Shown: positions 1 through 8,304, counted from the first letter of the stretch. The stretch: 39,385 bases of DNA from Acidobacteriaceae bacterium (GCA_031296325.1 JARLFY010000091.1:1-39385); one strand, 5' to 3'. The notes: generated from the sequence alone by a model not told the origin. Made by a program: numbers and translations.

Positions 1-731
1 AACTCCTGCACCTGCTCGCGCACTGCAAGTACATTGGAGTTGCCACCACCAGCCACTGCCTGCGCATGAAGTCCGTCGAGATGAAGCAGTAGCTGCTTGA
101 GCCGCTCCTCGGCCCGCAGCAGCGGCGACTTCTCCTCGGCACGACCGGCTGTGTCGAGCCGGTCGGCGTCGACCAGGCAACTGAGTAACATGCGCGTCAG
201 CAGGTCCTGATGGCACTGAGTGGCAGGCGGTGGAGGAGCGATACAGGCGCGAACAATTGCGGGTTGATCCAACTTTGCTACAGGCCATATTTGCTTTGCT
301 TTATCTCGCAAAGCCTTGGTTGGGGCTGCTCTGGAGTTTGGTCTGGTCTCCGACTCGATACTGCCATCGTCGCTCAGCCCGCCATGATGCGCGGCAATCG
401 CCCGTACCACGGGCATCGCCCACTCGCGTACAGTCTCTCCCGACTTCAGGCCAAACTGGCGCGCCGCAATCGCACCGAAGATCGAATGTGGACATCGCCC
501 ACGCCCGTTGCGAATCATCGTCTGAAAGCACTCGGTGTACTTGCCATAATCGTGCAGCAAGCCTGCCACGGAGGCCATCTGATGTAGCGCCGGTCGATCG
601 GGAGCCGCCTCTCTCGCCAAGCTCTCTGCAAGCTCGGAGACGTTGCGCAGATGAACCTTGAGAGGTTGCCACCGATTGCCCGGAGCCTCCGACGATAGAC
701 CCAATGGATCTGAGTGCGCCCAGTATTTCAT
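1..731 (-). CDS. cas3: CRISPR-associated Cas3, HD nuclease domain (3' end beyond window)
   Basis: This is the N-terminal ~243 codons of a type I CRISPR Cas3; the rest runs off the left edge. Reading begins at the ATG at 731, the only in-frame start after a stop six codons upstream, and gives MKYWAHSDPLGL. The HD phosphohydrolase pattern is complete: H27 in WQPLKVHLRNV, H60-D61 in AGLLHDYGKYTECFQ, H82, and the H115-H116 pair followed by GGL. In Cas3 this domain binds metal ions and cuts the single strand of target DNA opened by Cascade; a helicase domain normally follows but is out of view. The N-terminus is most like type I-C Cas3 from memory, but the subtype cannot be fixed without the neighbouring genes. 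Overlapping reading frames in this stretch are shadows: only this frame has the motif series. No CRISPR array lies in the window. Confidence 0.85.
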   Translation of the reverse strand, partial: MKYWAHSDPLGLSSEAPGNRWQPLKVHLRNVSELAESLAREAAPDRPALHQMASVAGLLHDYGKYTECFQTMIRNGRGRCPHSIFGAIAARQFGLKSGETVREWAMPVVRAIAAHHGGLSDDGSIESETRPNSRAAPTKALRDKAKQIWPVAKLDQPAIVRACIAPPPPATQCHQDLLTRMLLSCLVDADRLDTAGRAEEKSPLLRAEERLKQLLLHLDGLHAQAVAGGGNSNVLAVREQVQE

Positions 732-786
732 TGCAAGCCATTATGACACTTTGGGAGATTCTGTACAGACTAAGTAATTTGACCAC

Positions 787-815
787 GCAATCCGTTTGGC
801 GGATAGCCGGATTGC
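787..815. repeat. Inverted repeat upstream of cas3
   Basis: GCAATCCG and CGGATTGC form perfect 8-base arms around a 13-base spacer. The repeat sits about 55 bases upstream of the cas3 start, with no T-run after it. It could be an operator for the cas genes or a hairpin in their leader. The arm match is seen directly; the function is inference. Confidence 0.4.
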
Positions 816-1003
816 AGCGTATTTTGAGGCCAGGAGTAACCTTGCTCCTGCAAAACCCAGCCCCCGACTGGCTTAAATGCATGGCACGGTTGAGATGTAA
901 TGATGGGGTTGTAAACTCATCCTCGATGGATATTCCGAGGGAATAAAGTGTCGGCGCGCTACAGCCCGCGCGTTGTGCTGCTCGCGAGAATGAGAACAGG
1001 TGG

Positions 1004-1333
1004 ATGGAAATGTCTTCCGAGTTCTCCTCTGACGGCGAACGGATGGAGCCGTGGGCCAGTACCGCCAAACTTCGGCGGATCGAAGTCAAACGGATTGAGG
1101 CGCTCTTGGCCGATTCCAGCGTTCCGGCCGGAGACACCATGGCAAAGGTGTTTCTCAAGGCAATTCAACCCAGCCGGACGCTGCCCAACGAAGTCAGAGT
1201 GCGCAGCCAAAAGTATAAGGACAGTCTGGCCCCGCTCATGAAGTCCTTCGGCGTCACGGTTCGCGTCGCCAGCAGGCTCCCGGTTTTAGACGAAGCTAAG
1301 GCCCACCTGCTCGACTTCTTGGGCGGCAGATAG
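1004..1333 (+). CDS. Small hypothetical protein (109 aa), possibly the C-terminal remnant of a larger family
   Basis: The protein begins MEMSSEFSSDGERMEPW and ends LLDFLGGR. The second half (LPNEVRVRSQKYKDSLAPLM, then a run containing RVASRLPVLDEAK) reads like a folded alpha/beta segment and weakly recalls, from memory, the DUF6930 family, whose members are usually longer. An in-frame stop at 944-946 and the lack of any earlier start limit the upstream extension, so this may be a decayed fragment. It lies divergent to cas3 and converges on the tRNA-Leu terminator, in a gene-poor stretch that looks like an island edge. No ribosome binding site is clear. I would not assign a function. Confidence 0.45.
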   Translation: MEMSSEFSSDGERMEPWASTAKLRRIEVKRIEALLADSSVPAGDTMAKVFLKAIQPSRTLPNEVRVRSQKYKDSLAPLMKSFGVTVRVASRLPVLDEAKAHLLDFLGGR

Positions 1334-1541
1334 AGACTCAGCATCCCGATCTGAACTGTGCAGGACGCGGACAGCAACATACAGACGGCACGGAAACGGG
1401 GATCGAGAACCAGCCAATCGCTCAATTTGTCCCGCCCGAAGCAAACGTAATCCAGAAGTTCCGCTGACACTCGAAATTCGAGATGTTTCGATGAATTGTA
1501 CGGAGGGGAACGCGGTTGAGGCGTTTCGAACTATGGTGGAC

Positions 1542-1571
1542 GAAAACAAGGCCAACCGGATTCGGTTGGCC
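1542..1571 (-). terminator. Rho-independent terminator of tRNA-Leu
   Basis: A perfect 9-bp stem (GGCCAACCG / CGGTTGGCC, loop of 4) starts 25 bases past the tRNA 3' end and is followed on the minus strand by TTGTTTT. It ends the tRNA transcript and would also block read-through towards the ORF at 1004-1333. Confidence 0.8.
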
Positions 1572-1595
1572 AGGGTAACATCTTTATTTTCAGGT

Positions 1596-1680
1596 TGGTG
1601 CGGAGGAGGGGACTTGAACCCCTATGCCTTGCGGCGCTAGCACCTCAAGCTAGTGCGTCTGCCAATTTCGCCACCTCCGC
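1596..1680 (-). tRNA. tRNA-Leu (anticodon GAG)
   Basis: The gene folds as a class II tRNA with a long variable arm. The acceptor stem is GCGGAGG pairing with CCTCCGC, followed by discriminator A and an encoded CCA (1596-1598). The anticodon stem CTAGC/GCTAG encloses the loop TTGAGGT, giving anticodon GAG, which reads leucine codons CUC and CUU. The T-arm contains GGTTCAAGTCC. It has its own promoter upstream and a terminator downstream. Its 3' end points towards the cas3 side, the usual orientation for an element integrated at a tRNA. Confidence 0.95.
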
Positions 1681-1735
1681 ATGGAGCCTGCACACAGATT
1701 CTCGTGCGACAGGAGCGACATACAACCCGAACGTC

Positions 1736-1763
1736 AGTATAGCATCTCTGCGCCGTATGGCAA
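1736..1763 (-). promoter_or_regulatory. Sigma-70 type promoter of tRNA-Leu
   Basis: On the minus strand TTGCCA (1758-1763) and TATACT (1736-1741) are separated by 16 bases, predicting a start about 50 bases ahead of the mature tRNA 5' end. The match is good and the position fits a tRNA promoter. Confidence 0.55.
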
Positions 1764-1917
1764 CTTCCGCTTCGTTATCCGTCGTCATTCTGACGGAAGA
1801 GTCTCAACGCAGTCCTATGTGCCGTACTGGATACGGGCTGTCTTTGCAGCTCTACACGATGCTATCGCCAGAGCTTGATAGACTCTTTATTGGAAAGATT
1901 ATGAGAAGGGTTGCGCG

Positions 1918-2574
1918 TTGACAAAAAATCTTTGGATCGTTTCCATTTCGATCGCTTACTTTCTGGGGTCTATCCCCTTTGGCTACCTGCTGATGCGCTT
2001 CATTCGCAAGGAAGACGTGCGCCAACAGGGAAGCGGCAACATTGGTGCGACCAATGTGGCGCGCTCCGGCGGCAAAGGTCTGGGCATTGCGACGTTGGCG
2101 CTCGACATGGGCAAGGCCTATGCGGCGGTGATGATCGCGCAGCATCTGGCGAAGGGCGTTGGCGGTGCAATGGCTTATAACGTGGCTGTGGCGGCGGCTG
2201 TGGCGGCTGTGATGGGTCACGTCTTCCCGGTGTGGCTGGGATTTCGCGGCGGCAAGGGCGTGGCCAGTGCGCTGGGAGTTTTTCTGGCCTTGACCTGGCC
2301 CTCGGCGTTGTCGATTCTGGCGGTCTTTGCCGTGGTCTTCGCTCTGACGCGCTACGTCTCGCTGGCCTCGATCATTGGCGCGGCAACCTTTCCGCTCTTC
2401 GGCTTCTACTTTGTGGCCGAGCGGACAACGATGGTGAAGTTTGGATTTCTCTTTATCCCGGTACTAATCATCCTGAAGCACCATGCGAATATTCGTCGGT
2501 TGATGAGTGGGACGGAGAGCCGCTTCGGAGTCAACCCCGGGGCGGTCGATGAGAATGGAAAGGTGGAAGCATGA
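1918..2574 (+). CDS. plsY: Acyl-phosphate:glycerol-3-phosphate acyltransferase PlsY
   Basis: PlsY transfers an acyl group from acyl-phosphate to glycerol 3-phosphate, making lysophosphatidate, the first step of phospholipid synthesis, in the inner membrane. The 218-aa protein has the family's three loop motifs: GSIPFGYLL near residue 17, GSGNIGATNVAR near 40, and GHVFPVWLGFRGGKGVASALG near 100, between about five hydrophobic helices. The start is TTG, because no other in-frame start exists and GAGAAGGG lies seven bases before it. The stop overlaps the gpsA start by four bases (ATGA), so the two genes are translationally coupled; GpsA makes the glycerol 3-phosphate that PlsY consumes. Length is typical. 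Confidence 0.95.
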   Translation: MTKNLWIVSISIAYFLGSIPFGYLLMRFIRKEDVRQQGSGNIGATNVARSGGKGLGIATLALDMGKAYAAVMIAQHLAKGVGGAMAYNVAVAAAVAAVMGHVFPVWLGFRGGKGVASALGVFLALTWPSALSILAVFAVVFALTRYVSLASIIGAATFPLFGFYFVAERTTMVKFGFLFIPVLIILKHHANIRRLMSGTESRFGVNPGAVDENGKVEA

Positions 2575-3563
2575 GTCGGATTGCGGTACTGGGCGCGGGA
2601 GCGTGGGGAACGGCTTTAACAATCTCGTTGGCACGACGGGGCGGACACTCGCTGGTTCTGTGGTCGTTCGATGAGGCTCTGGCCAAGCAGATGAGTGAGA
2701 CAGGGGAGAATCTTCCCTTCCTGCCCGGTTACACGGTTCCGGCGGACGTCAAGGTAACCTCCAGTCTGGAGGTTGCAGTCTCGGGCGCGGAGATTGTGCT
2801 CTGCGTAACTCCGTCGGAGCACATGCGCGGAGTTTTGACGCAGGTCGCCCCGCTGCTAACGCGGGATCAGATCGTCGTCAGCGCGACCAAGGGGCTGGAA
2901 CAGTCGAGCCTTCTGCGCATGTCGCAGGTGATCGCCTCCGTGACGGAGAATCCCTGCGGCGTGTTGAGCGGGCCGTCGTTTGCCGCAGAGGTTGCGGCGG
3001 GCATTCCAACGGCGATTGTTGCGGCCTCGACCGCGCCCGGAGTGGCGCAGACGATTCAGCGCGAGTTCAGTTCGCCGACGCTGCGCCTGTACACCAACGA
3101 GGATATGGCGGGAGTCGAGCTGGGTGGCGCGCTGAAGAACGTCATTGCGCTGGCCGCTGGCGTGGTGCATGGGCTGGATCTGGGATACAACACTGCGGCA
3201 GCCCTGATTACGCGCGGAGTCGCGGAGATTACCCGGCTGGCCGTGGCCTGTGGAGGACGTCGGCAGACGCTGGCGGGACTCTCCGGGATGGGCGATCTGG
3301 TGCTTACCTGTACGGGATCGCTCTCGCGCAACCGCATGGTGGGCATTGAACTGGGCAAGGGACGCGAACTCGCCAAAATTTTGGAGGAGATGAACGGAAA
3401 GGTTGCAGAGGGCGTTCTCAGCACGGCTGCGGCGCTGGGACTGGCCGCGCGCTACGGTGTCGAGATGCCCATCACCGAGCAGATGGACGCGATTCTTCAC
3501 CGCGGCAAGAGTCCGAAGGAAGCGATCCACGAACTGATGACAAGACCGGGGCGCGACGAGTAG
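2571..3563 (+). CDS. gpsA: Glycerol-3-phosphate dehydrogenase [NAD(P)+]
   Basis: GpsA reduces dihydroxyacetone phosphate to sn-glycerol 3-phosphate in the cytoplasm, supplying phospholipid synthesis. The 330-aa protein opens with the dinucleotide-binding GAGAWGTALTISLA. It has the SATKGLEQ and GVLSGPSFAAEVA segments, the catalytic-lysine region VELGGALKNVIALAAG, and the C-terminal GLSGMGDLVLTCTGSLSRNR that binds the substrate phosphate. Start ATG overlaps the plsY stop. Its stop is separated by a single base from the stop of the convergent xseB. Confidence 0.96.
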   Translation: MSRIAVLGAGAWGTALTISLARRGGHSLVLWSFDEALAKQMSETGENLPFLPGYTVPADVKVTSSLEVAVSGAEIVLCVTPSEHMRGVLTQVAPLLTRDQIVVSATKGLEQSSLLRMSQVIASVTENPCGVLSGPSFAAEVAAGIPTAIVAASTAPGVAQTIQREFSSPTLRLYTNEDMAGVELGGALKNVIALAAGVVHGLDLGYNTAAALITRGVAEITRLAVACGGRRQTLAGLSGMGDLVLTCTGSLSRNRMVGIELGKGRELAKILEEMNGKVAEGVLSTAAALGLAARYGVEMPITEQMDAILHRGKSPKEAIHELMTRPGRDE

Positions 3564-3564
3564 C

Positions 3565-3825
3565 CTACTCCTCGTCCTCGCCAATATCTGCATTCGTATC
3601 GTCGTCCTCGTCGAGATCCATATCGGCGACCTGCATTCCGCCGCCCTTACCCTCTACGAGGACCTGCACGCGGCCCTCTGCTTGTTCCAACTCGGTCTTG
3701 CATGCGCTGGAGAGCTTCATGCCCTCCTCGAAGAGTCGTACCGATTCATCGAGCGTCAACTCTCCGCGCTCCAGCCGTTCCACCACCGTCTCCAACTGCG
3801 TCAAATGCTCTTCAAAGTTCGCCAT
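3565..3825 (-). CDS. xseB: Exodeoxyribonuclease VII small subunit
   Basis: XseB partners with XseA to form exonuclease VII, which degrades single-stranded DNA into short oligonucleotides. The 86-aa protein shows the family core FEEHLTQLETVVERLERGELTLDESVRLFEEG and continues as a helical coiled coil. It then has an unusually acidic tail rich in Asp and Glu from about residue 66, which is probably disordered. It lies 24 bases downstream of the methionine-pathway gene on the same strand. xseA is not in the window. Confidence 0.93.
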   Translation of the reverse strand: MANFEEHLTQLETVVERLERGELTLDESVRLFEEGMKLSSACKTELEQAEGRVQVLVEGKGGGMQVADMDLDEDDDTNADIGEDEE

Positions 3826-3849
3826 TGTGCCGCCTCATCTCTCTCTAAT

Positions 3850-5793
3850 TCAAGCCAGCCCCAGCACCTGAGCCGCCGCAGAATACTTGCCAAACGGCGC
3901 GCTCACCTGACATCCCTGCACCATTCCTCGCGTCTTGGACAGCATCTCCTGCGCAATCAGAATTCCCTCGGCGCGCGCGGCCTCGGGAGTCTCCGCCGCC
4001 GTCATTCGCGCCAGAATCTCGTCCGGCATGGAGATGTGCAGATCGTTCTTTAGAAACTCGGCGTTGCGCAGGCTGACCAGCGGCCAGATCCCCGCAATCA
4101 TCGGGATGCGGAACTCCTCGATCTTGCGCAGAAACTCCTCCAGCAGGCGCAGGTCGAAGACCGGTTGCGTGATGCCGTACTCCGCGCCCGCCTCGACCTT
4201 GGCGGCAAAGCGCCGCACCTCGTTGTCGATGTCCGCCACGCCGGGATTCGCCGCGCAGGCCAGTGTAAACCCGGTCGATGCGCCAATCGGATTCGAGCCT
4301 AGATCAAGCCCATAGTTCAGGTTGCGAGCGATCTTGGTCAACCCAATCGCGTCTACGTCGAAGACCGCCGTCGCGTCGGGATAGTTTCCCATCTTTGGCG
4401 GATCGCCGGTCAGGCACAGAATATTCTTCAGCCCAATCGACGCTGCGCCGATCAGGTCCGACTGGATCGCCAGTAGGTTGCGGTCGCGGCAGGTGTAGTG
4501 CAGCACCGTCTCGATGCCGACCTGCTGCTGAATCTGTATGCACAGGCTCTGCGCGTTCATGCGTGCGCTGGCCCGTGGCGAGTCGGGAACATTGATCGTG
4601 TCCACGCCCATCTTGTAGAGCAGCCTTGCGCCCTCAATCTCTTTGGAGCAATCAATCCCCTTGGGTGGAACAATCTCCACCATCGTGCAGAACTGGCCGC
4701 CCGCGATCATTGCGCCGACCCGCGACCTCTCGGCCAGTGGCGCTGGCTCTACCTCGCTCAGAATCTTCTTCGGCTGATGGTTCGTCCCGACCACCTCGGC
4801 CTGCGTCGCCCCAGCCTGCGCCTCCACTGCGCGCAACGCCGAGCGCATCGCCCGCGTATGATTCGGCGTGGTGCCGCAACATCCACCGATCAGGCTGGCT
4901 CCGGCCTTGATAAACTTGCGCGCAAAGCTCGCCATATACTCCGGCGAAGCCATGTAGATATTTCGTCCATCGACCGAGCGCGGCATTCCTGCGTTGGGCA
5001 TCGCCGCCAGCGGCAGCTTCGTCGCCAGACGCATGCGCCCGATCACGTCCAGCACCGTGGCCGGCCCCTCCGAGCAGTTGCATCCCACGGCGTCCGCGCC
5101 CCACTTGGTCAGGCGTTCGGCGGCAATCTCCGGCGTAGCCCCGTCCAGGCAATTCCCGCCCTCATCGACCGTCATCATGGCAACGAGGCGCAGCCCCGGC
5201 GCAACCTCTCGCGCCGCGCGAATCGCCGCTCCCGCCTCGGCCAGCGAGGTCATCGTCTCCAGAATCAGCAGATCGACTCCGACTCCCGGCCCGCCCTCAG
5301 CCAGCGCTGCAATCTGCTCTGCGAAGGCCGCCTGCGCCTGTTCGAGCGATACCTCGCCCACCGGCTGTAGCTTCACTCCCAGCGGCCCCACGGCTCCGGC
5401 AACAAAGGCCTCCGAGGACTGCTTCTCGGCGATCTGCGCCACGCACTGCCGCGCAATCCTGACCCCTGCGCGATTGATCTCCCGCACCTTGTCGCTCAGC
5501 CCATAGCGCTCCAGACGAAAGGCGTTCGCGCCAAAGGTATTGGTCTCGATGATCTCCGCGCCAGCCTGTAGATACTCCGTGTGGACGCCTGCGACGACCT
5601 CGGACTGTGAGAGGTTCAGTTCGTCGTAGCAGCGATTGATAAAGATCCCGCGGGCATACAACATCGTCCCCATCGCCCCATCGCACAACACGCGTCCGCC
5701 CGCAAACAGCCTGTCGATTGCGCTGCCTTTACCCGCGATCTTCGCCTCGTCCGTCGTTGTTGCTGCACTCAATTCCGCACCCGCCATCATCAA
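3850..5793 (-). CDS. Bifunctional homocysteine S-methyltransferase / methylenetetrahydrofolate reductase
   Basis: The N-terminal ~310 residues form a homocysteine methyltransferase barrel. It begins LCDGAMGTMLYARG, and the zinc-binding cysteines are in VGCNCSEGP and in GGCCGTTPNHTRAM. The C-terminal ~280 residues form a MetF-type FAD barrel, with MVEIVPPKG, NVPDSPRASARM, CLTGDPPKMGNYPDA and EAGAEYGITQPVFD. The protein therefore couples reduction of methylene-THF to methyl transfer onto homocysteine, as in YitJ-type fusions. There is no cobalamin-binding domain, so the methyl route may need a separate MetH module. The start at 5793 follows GAGGA by five bases and is the first of three successive ATG codons. 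I saw no S-adenosylmethionine riboswitch in the 142-base leader. xseB follows in the same operon. Confidence 0.92.
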   Translation of the reverse strand: MMMAGAELSAATTTDEAKIAGKGSAIDRLFAGGRVLCDGAMGTMLYARGIFINRCYDELNLSQSEVVAGVHTEYLQAGAEIIETNTFGANAFRLERYGLSDKVREINRAGVRIARQCVAQIAEKQSSEAFVAGAVGPLGVKLQPVGEVSLEQAQAAFAEQIAALAEGGPGVGVDLLILETMTSLAEAGAAIRAAREVAPGLRLVAMMTVDEGGNCLDGATPEIAAERLTKWGADAVGCNCSEGPATVLDVIGRMRLATKLPLAAMPNAGMPRSVDGRNIYMASPEYMASFARKFIKAGASLIGGCCGTTPNHTRAMRSALRAVEAQAGATQAEVVGTNHQPKKILSEVEPAPLAERSRVGAMIAGGQFCTMVEIVPPKGIDCSKEIEGARLLYKMGVDTINVPDSPRASARMNAQSLCIQIQQQVGIETVLHYTCRDRNLLAIQSDLIGAASIGLKNILCLTGDPPKMGNYPDATAVFDVDAIGLTKIARNLNYGLDLGSNPIGASTGFTLACAANPGVADIDNEVRRFAAKVEAGAEYGITQPVFDLRLLEEFLRKIEEFRIPMIAGIWPLVSLRNAEFLKNDLHISMPDEILARMTAAETPEAARAEGILIAQEMLSKTRGMVQGCQVSAPFGKYSAAAQVLGLA

Positions 5794-5935
5794 TCCTCGA
5801 ACCTTGTCCCTGAGATCCCTTGATTCATCCTAAGCTACAGAGCAAACCATCACCAACCCGCACCAGAAGTCGTCGCGCCGAAATGCGTTATGACAGGGGT
5901 ATGGTAATCCAGCGGTATCCGCTAAAGTAAGAGAT

Positions 5936-6952
5936 ATGGCATTTTCTCTCTTTGGCAAGCGCAAGGCGGAACCGGATGCGGGCAACGAGTTAGAGACGAG
6001 CAGGGAAGTCGCTGCTGCGCAGGAGTCTGAGCCGGAGAAGCGCGGCTTCTTCGACCGCATGAAGCAGGCCGTCACGCGCACGCGCGACTCCTTTTCCGAG
6101 TCGATCGGCTCCGTGCTGGCGCTCACCCGCGAGGTAGACGAGACCTCGCTGGCTGAGTTGGAGGCAGTGCTTCTCGCCGCTGATATTGGCAACGCGACGG
6201 CGCGTACGGTCATTGAAAACCTGCGCCAGCAGGGGCTGCGGCAGGGAATCGAAGGCGGCGAGGAGTTGAAGCGTCTCCTGAAGCTCGAACTCAAGGCCGT
6301 ACTGGACGGAGTCGCCTCAGAGAATGCGACTCCCGCCTCCGCGCCCGAGGTCGTCATGATGGTTGGCGTCAACGGCACCGGCAAGACCACTACCACCGGC
6401 AAACTGGCGGCCTACTACGTTTCGCAGGGACGCTCGGTTCTGCTCTGCGCGGCGGATACCTTCCGCGCCGCCGCCATCGAGCAGCTTGAGGTCTGGGCCA
6501 CGCGCTCCGGCGTTCCCATCATCAAGACCAAGACCGGAGGCGATCCCTCGGCTGCGCTCTACGACGCCTGCACGGCGGCCAAGGCGCGCTCATCCGACGT
6601 GCTCATTGTCGACACCGCCGGACGTCTGCACACCAAGACCGACCTGATGAAGGAGTTGGACAAGATGCGCCGCACTGCCGAGAAGCTTGTCCCCGGCGCA
6701 CCGCACCAGACGCTGCTTGTGATGGACGCGCCGACCGGACAGAATGGTCTGCAACAGGCGCGACTCTTCACCGAGGCCGCCCACGTCACCGGAATCGTGC
6801 TCACCAAGCTCGACGGCACAGCCAAGGGCGGCATCGTGCTGGCCATCGCCACCGAGCTTGGCCTGCCAGTAAAGTTTGTAGGAGTTGGCGAGAAGATCGA
6901 AGACCTGCTCCCTTTCGACAGCGCCGCGTTTGTCGATTCAATGGTTAAGTAA
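5936..6952 (+). CDS. ftsY: Signal recognition particle receptor FtsY
   Basis: FtsY is the GTPase receptor that docks the SRP-ribosome complex at the inner membrane for co-translational insertion. The 338-aa protein has a short charged amino-terminal part (FSLFGKRKAEPDAG) instead of the long acidic A domain of enterobacteria, then the four-helix N domain and the G domain. GTPase motifs are intact: GVNGTGKTTTTGKLA (G1), DTFRAAAIEQL, DTAGRLHTKTDLMKEL (G3), TKLDGTAKGG (G4) and GVGEKIEDLLPFD. A perfect 13-base inverted repeat (5911-5923) sits 12 bases ahead of the ATG. ribD follows after 22 bases. Confidence 0.96.
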   Translation: MAFSLFGKRKAEPDAGNELETSREVAAAQESEPEKRGFFDRMKQAVTRTRDSFSESIGSVLALTREVDETSLAELEAVLLAADIGNATARTVIENLRQQGLRQGIEGGEELKRLLKLELKAVLDGVASENATPASAPEVVMMVGVNGTGKTTTTGKLAAYYVSQGRSVLLCAADTFRAAAIEQLEVWATRSGVPIIKTKTGGDPSAALYDACTAAKARSSDVLIVDTAGRLHTKTDLMKELDKMRRTAEKLVPGAPHQTLLVMDAPTGQNGLQQARLFTEAAHVTGIVLTKLDGTAKGGIVLAIATELGLPVKFVGVGEKIEDLLPFDSAAFVDSMVK

Positions 6953-6974
6953 TGTTGTTGTGCGTGGATCGAAT

Positions 6975-8135
6975 GTGAGCGAAGACCAACTTCAGACCGA
7001 TGAAAGATTTATGCGTCATGCGCTGGATCTGGCGCGGGCGACGGTCGCTCTGGCCTCGCCCAATCCGCAGGTCGGTTGTGTGTTGGTGGGGAACGGCGAG
7101 ATCGTCGGCGAGGGCGCGCATCTCTACGACCAGCGTGACCATGCAGAGATCGTCGCTCTGAAGCTCGCAGGCGAGCGAGCGCGTGGAGCGACCGCCTACG
7201 TTACGCTGGAGCCATGTAGTCATCAGGGCCGCACCGGTCCCTGCGCCGACGCGCTGATCGCCGCCGGAGTGAGCCGCGTCGTAGCGGCGACGGTCGATCC
7301 CAACCCACAGGTCAGCGGGCGCGGCATCGAACGGATGCGGGCCGCAGAAATTGAAGTCGCAGTCGGGGTCTTGCAGACCGAGGCGCGAGCGATCAACGAA
7401 GCCTTCGCGCATTCGATCCGCACGGGCCGACCGCTGGTGACGCTGAAGGCCGCGCTCTCGGCGGATGGCATGCTCGCCCCGCCGCCCGCGACGCGCACCA
7501 CGCACCAGCCGTTCTGGTTGACCGGGCCAGAGTCTCGCGCCGAGGTGCAACGCATGCGTCACGCCGCTGACGCCGTGCTAACCGGCATCGGCACAGTGCT
7601 GGCCGACGACCCGCTGCTGACCGATCGCAGTGGACTTGCACGTCGTCGCCCGCTGCTGCGCGTAGTTCTGGACTCGCGCCTGCGAACTCCGCTCGATTCG
7701 CAACTCGTGCGCTCGGCGCAGAGCGACCTGCTGCTCATCTGGGGATCGGGCAAGGGAGAGACAGCCGCGCAGGAATCGGATGCGACCACAGAGCGAATCG
7801 CTGCGTTTGAAGCTGAGGGCGTTGAGGTTGTAAGAGTCGCCGAGAGCAACGGAAAGCTCGACCTGAGCGCCGTCCTCGATGTACTTGCGCAGCGCCAGAT
7901 TTTGAGCCTTCTGCTGGAGTGCGGTTCGCGGTTGAACGGAGCCTTCCTCGCGCAGGATCTGGTTGATCGAGTCGCTCTCTTCCATGCACCGACGAATCTT
8001 GGCGAGGACGCTGTGCCGTTTGCCGCAGGCTACGTCTCGCCCGAACAACTGGAGCAGTCGCTGGTTTCGCCGCAGCGCACAACCTTTGGAGCGGACAACT
8101 GCGTCTCCGCCCTGCTCCACGATCCCTGGTTCTAG
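6975..8135 (+). CDS. ribD: Riboflavin biosynthesis bifunctional deaminase/reductase RibD
   Basis: RibD deaminates 2,5-diamino-6-ribosylamino-pyrimidinone phosphate and then reduces the sugar, two steps of riboflavin synthesis. The deaminase half has the zinc site HAEIVALKLAGE and PCSHQGRTGPCADALI. The reductase half begins near LKAALSADGMLA and includes RHAADAVLTGIGTVLADDP. I placed the start at GTG 6975 (VSEDQLQTDERF), 22 bases after ftsY; a GTG at 6960 is also in frame and neither has a strong ribosome binding site. Length (386 aa) is normal. The other rib genes are not nearby, so this copy probably depends on the ftsY promoter. Confidence 0.9.
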   Translation: MSEDQLQTDERFMRHALDLARATVALASPNPQVGCVLVGNGEIVGEGAHLYDQRDHAEIVALKLAGERARGATAYVTLEPCSHQGRTGPCADALIAAGVSRVVAATVDPNPQVSGRGIERMRAAEIEVAVGVLQTEARAINEAFAHSIRTGRPLVTLKAALSADGMLAPPPATRTTHQPFWLTGPESRAEVQRMRHAADAVLTGIGTVLADDPLLTDRSGLARRRPLLRVVLDSRLRTPLDSQLVRSAQSDLLLIWGSGKGETAAQESDATTERIAAFEAEGVEVVRVAESNGKLDLSAVLDVLAQRQILSLLLECGSRLNGAFLAQDLVDRVALFHAPTNLGEDAVPFAAGYVSPEQLEQSLVSPQRTTFGADNCVSALLHDPWF

Positions 8136-8198
8136 AGAGTTTCAACTAATTCAATTGGGAGATTCCCGGCTTTGCCGGGGATAGCCCGTGCGCAAAAA

Positions 8199-8304
8199 AG
8201 CAGATTCCTCCGCTTCGCTGCGGAATGACAAAGAAAAGGGCTGCGGAATGACAAAGAAAAGGGCTGCGGAATGACAAAGAAAAGGGCTGCGGAATGACAA
8301 AGAA
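8199..8304. repeat. Palindromic repeat with a 23-bp tandem expansion
   Basis: A palindromic core (CAGATTCCTCCGC, then GCTGCGGAATGAC) is followed by 3.8 exact head-to-tail copies of a 23-base unit starting at 8218, 8241, 8264 and 8287. The unit is CTGCGGAATGACAAAGAA followed by AAGGG. It lies between the convergent ribD and porin genes. The same core recurs near 10.1, 13.5 and 27.8 kb. Confidence 0.85.

Noticed and set aside
301-1158. 285-codon minus-strand frame overlapping cas3
   Set aside because: It has no motif, is arginine- and serine-rich, and covers the same DNA as the Cas3 HD frame, which carries the full motif series.
3558-3570. Palindrome at the gpsA/xseB convergent stops as a terminator
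   Set aside because: GAGTAG-C-CTACTC is symmetric but too short and lacks a T-run; it arises from two facing TAG codons.
5794-5935. SAM riboswitch in front of the methionine-pathway gene
   Set aside because: I looked for the conserved helices and a terminator on the minus strand and found neither.
8162-8182. Hairpin after ribD as an intrinsic terminator
   Set aside because: CCCGGC/GCCGGG forms a short stem but no T-run follows on either strand.
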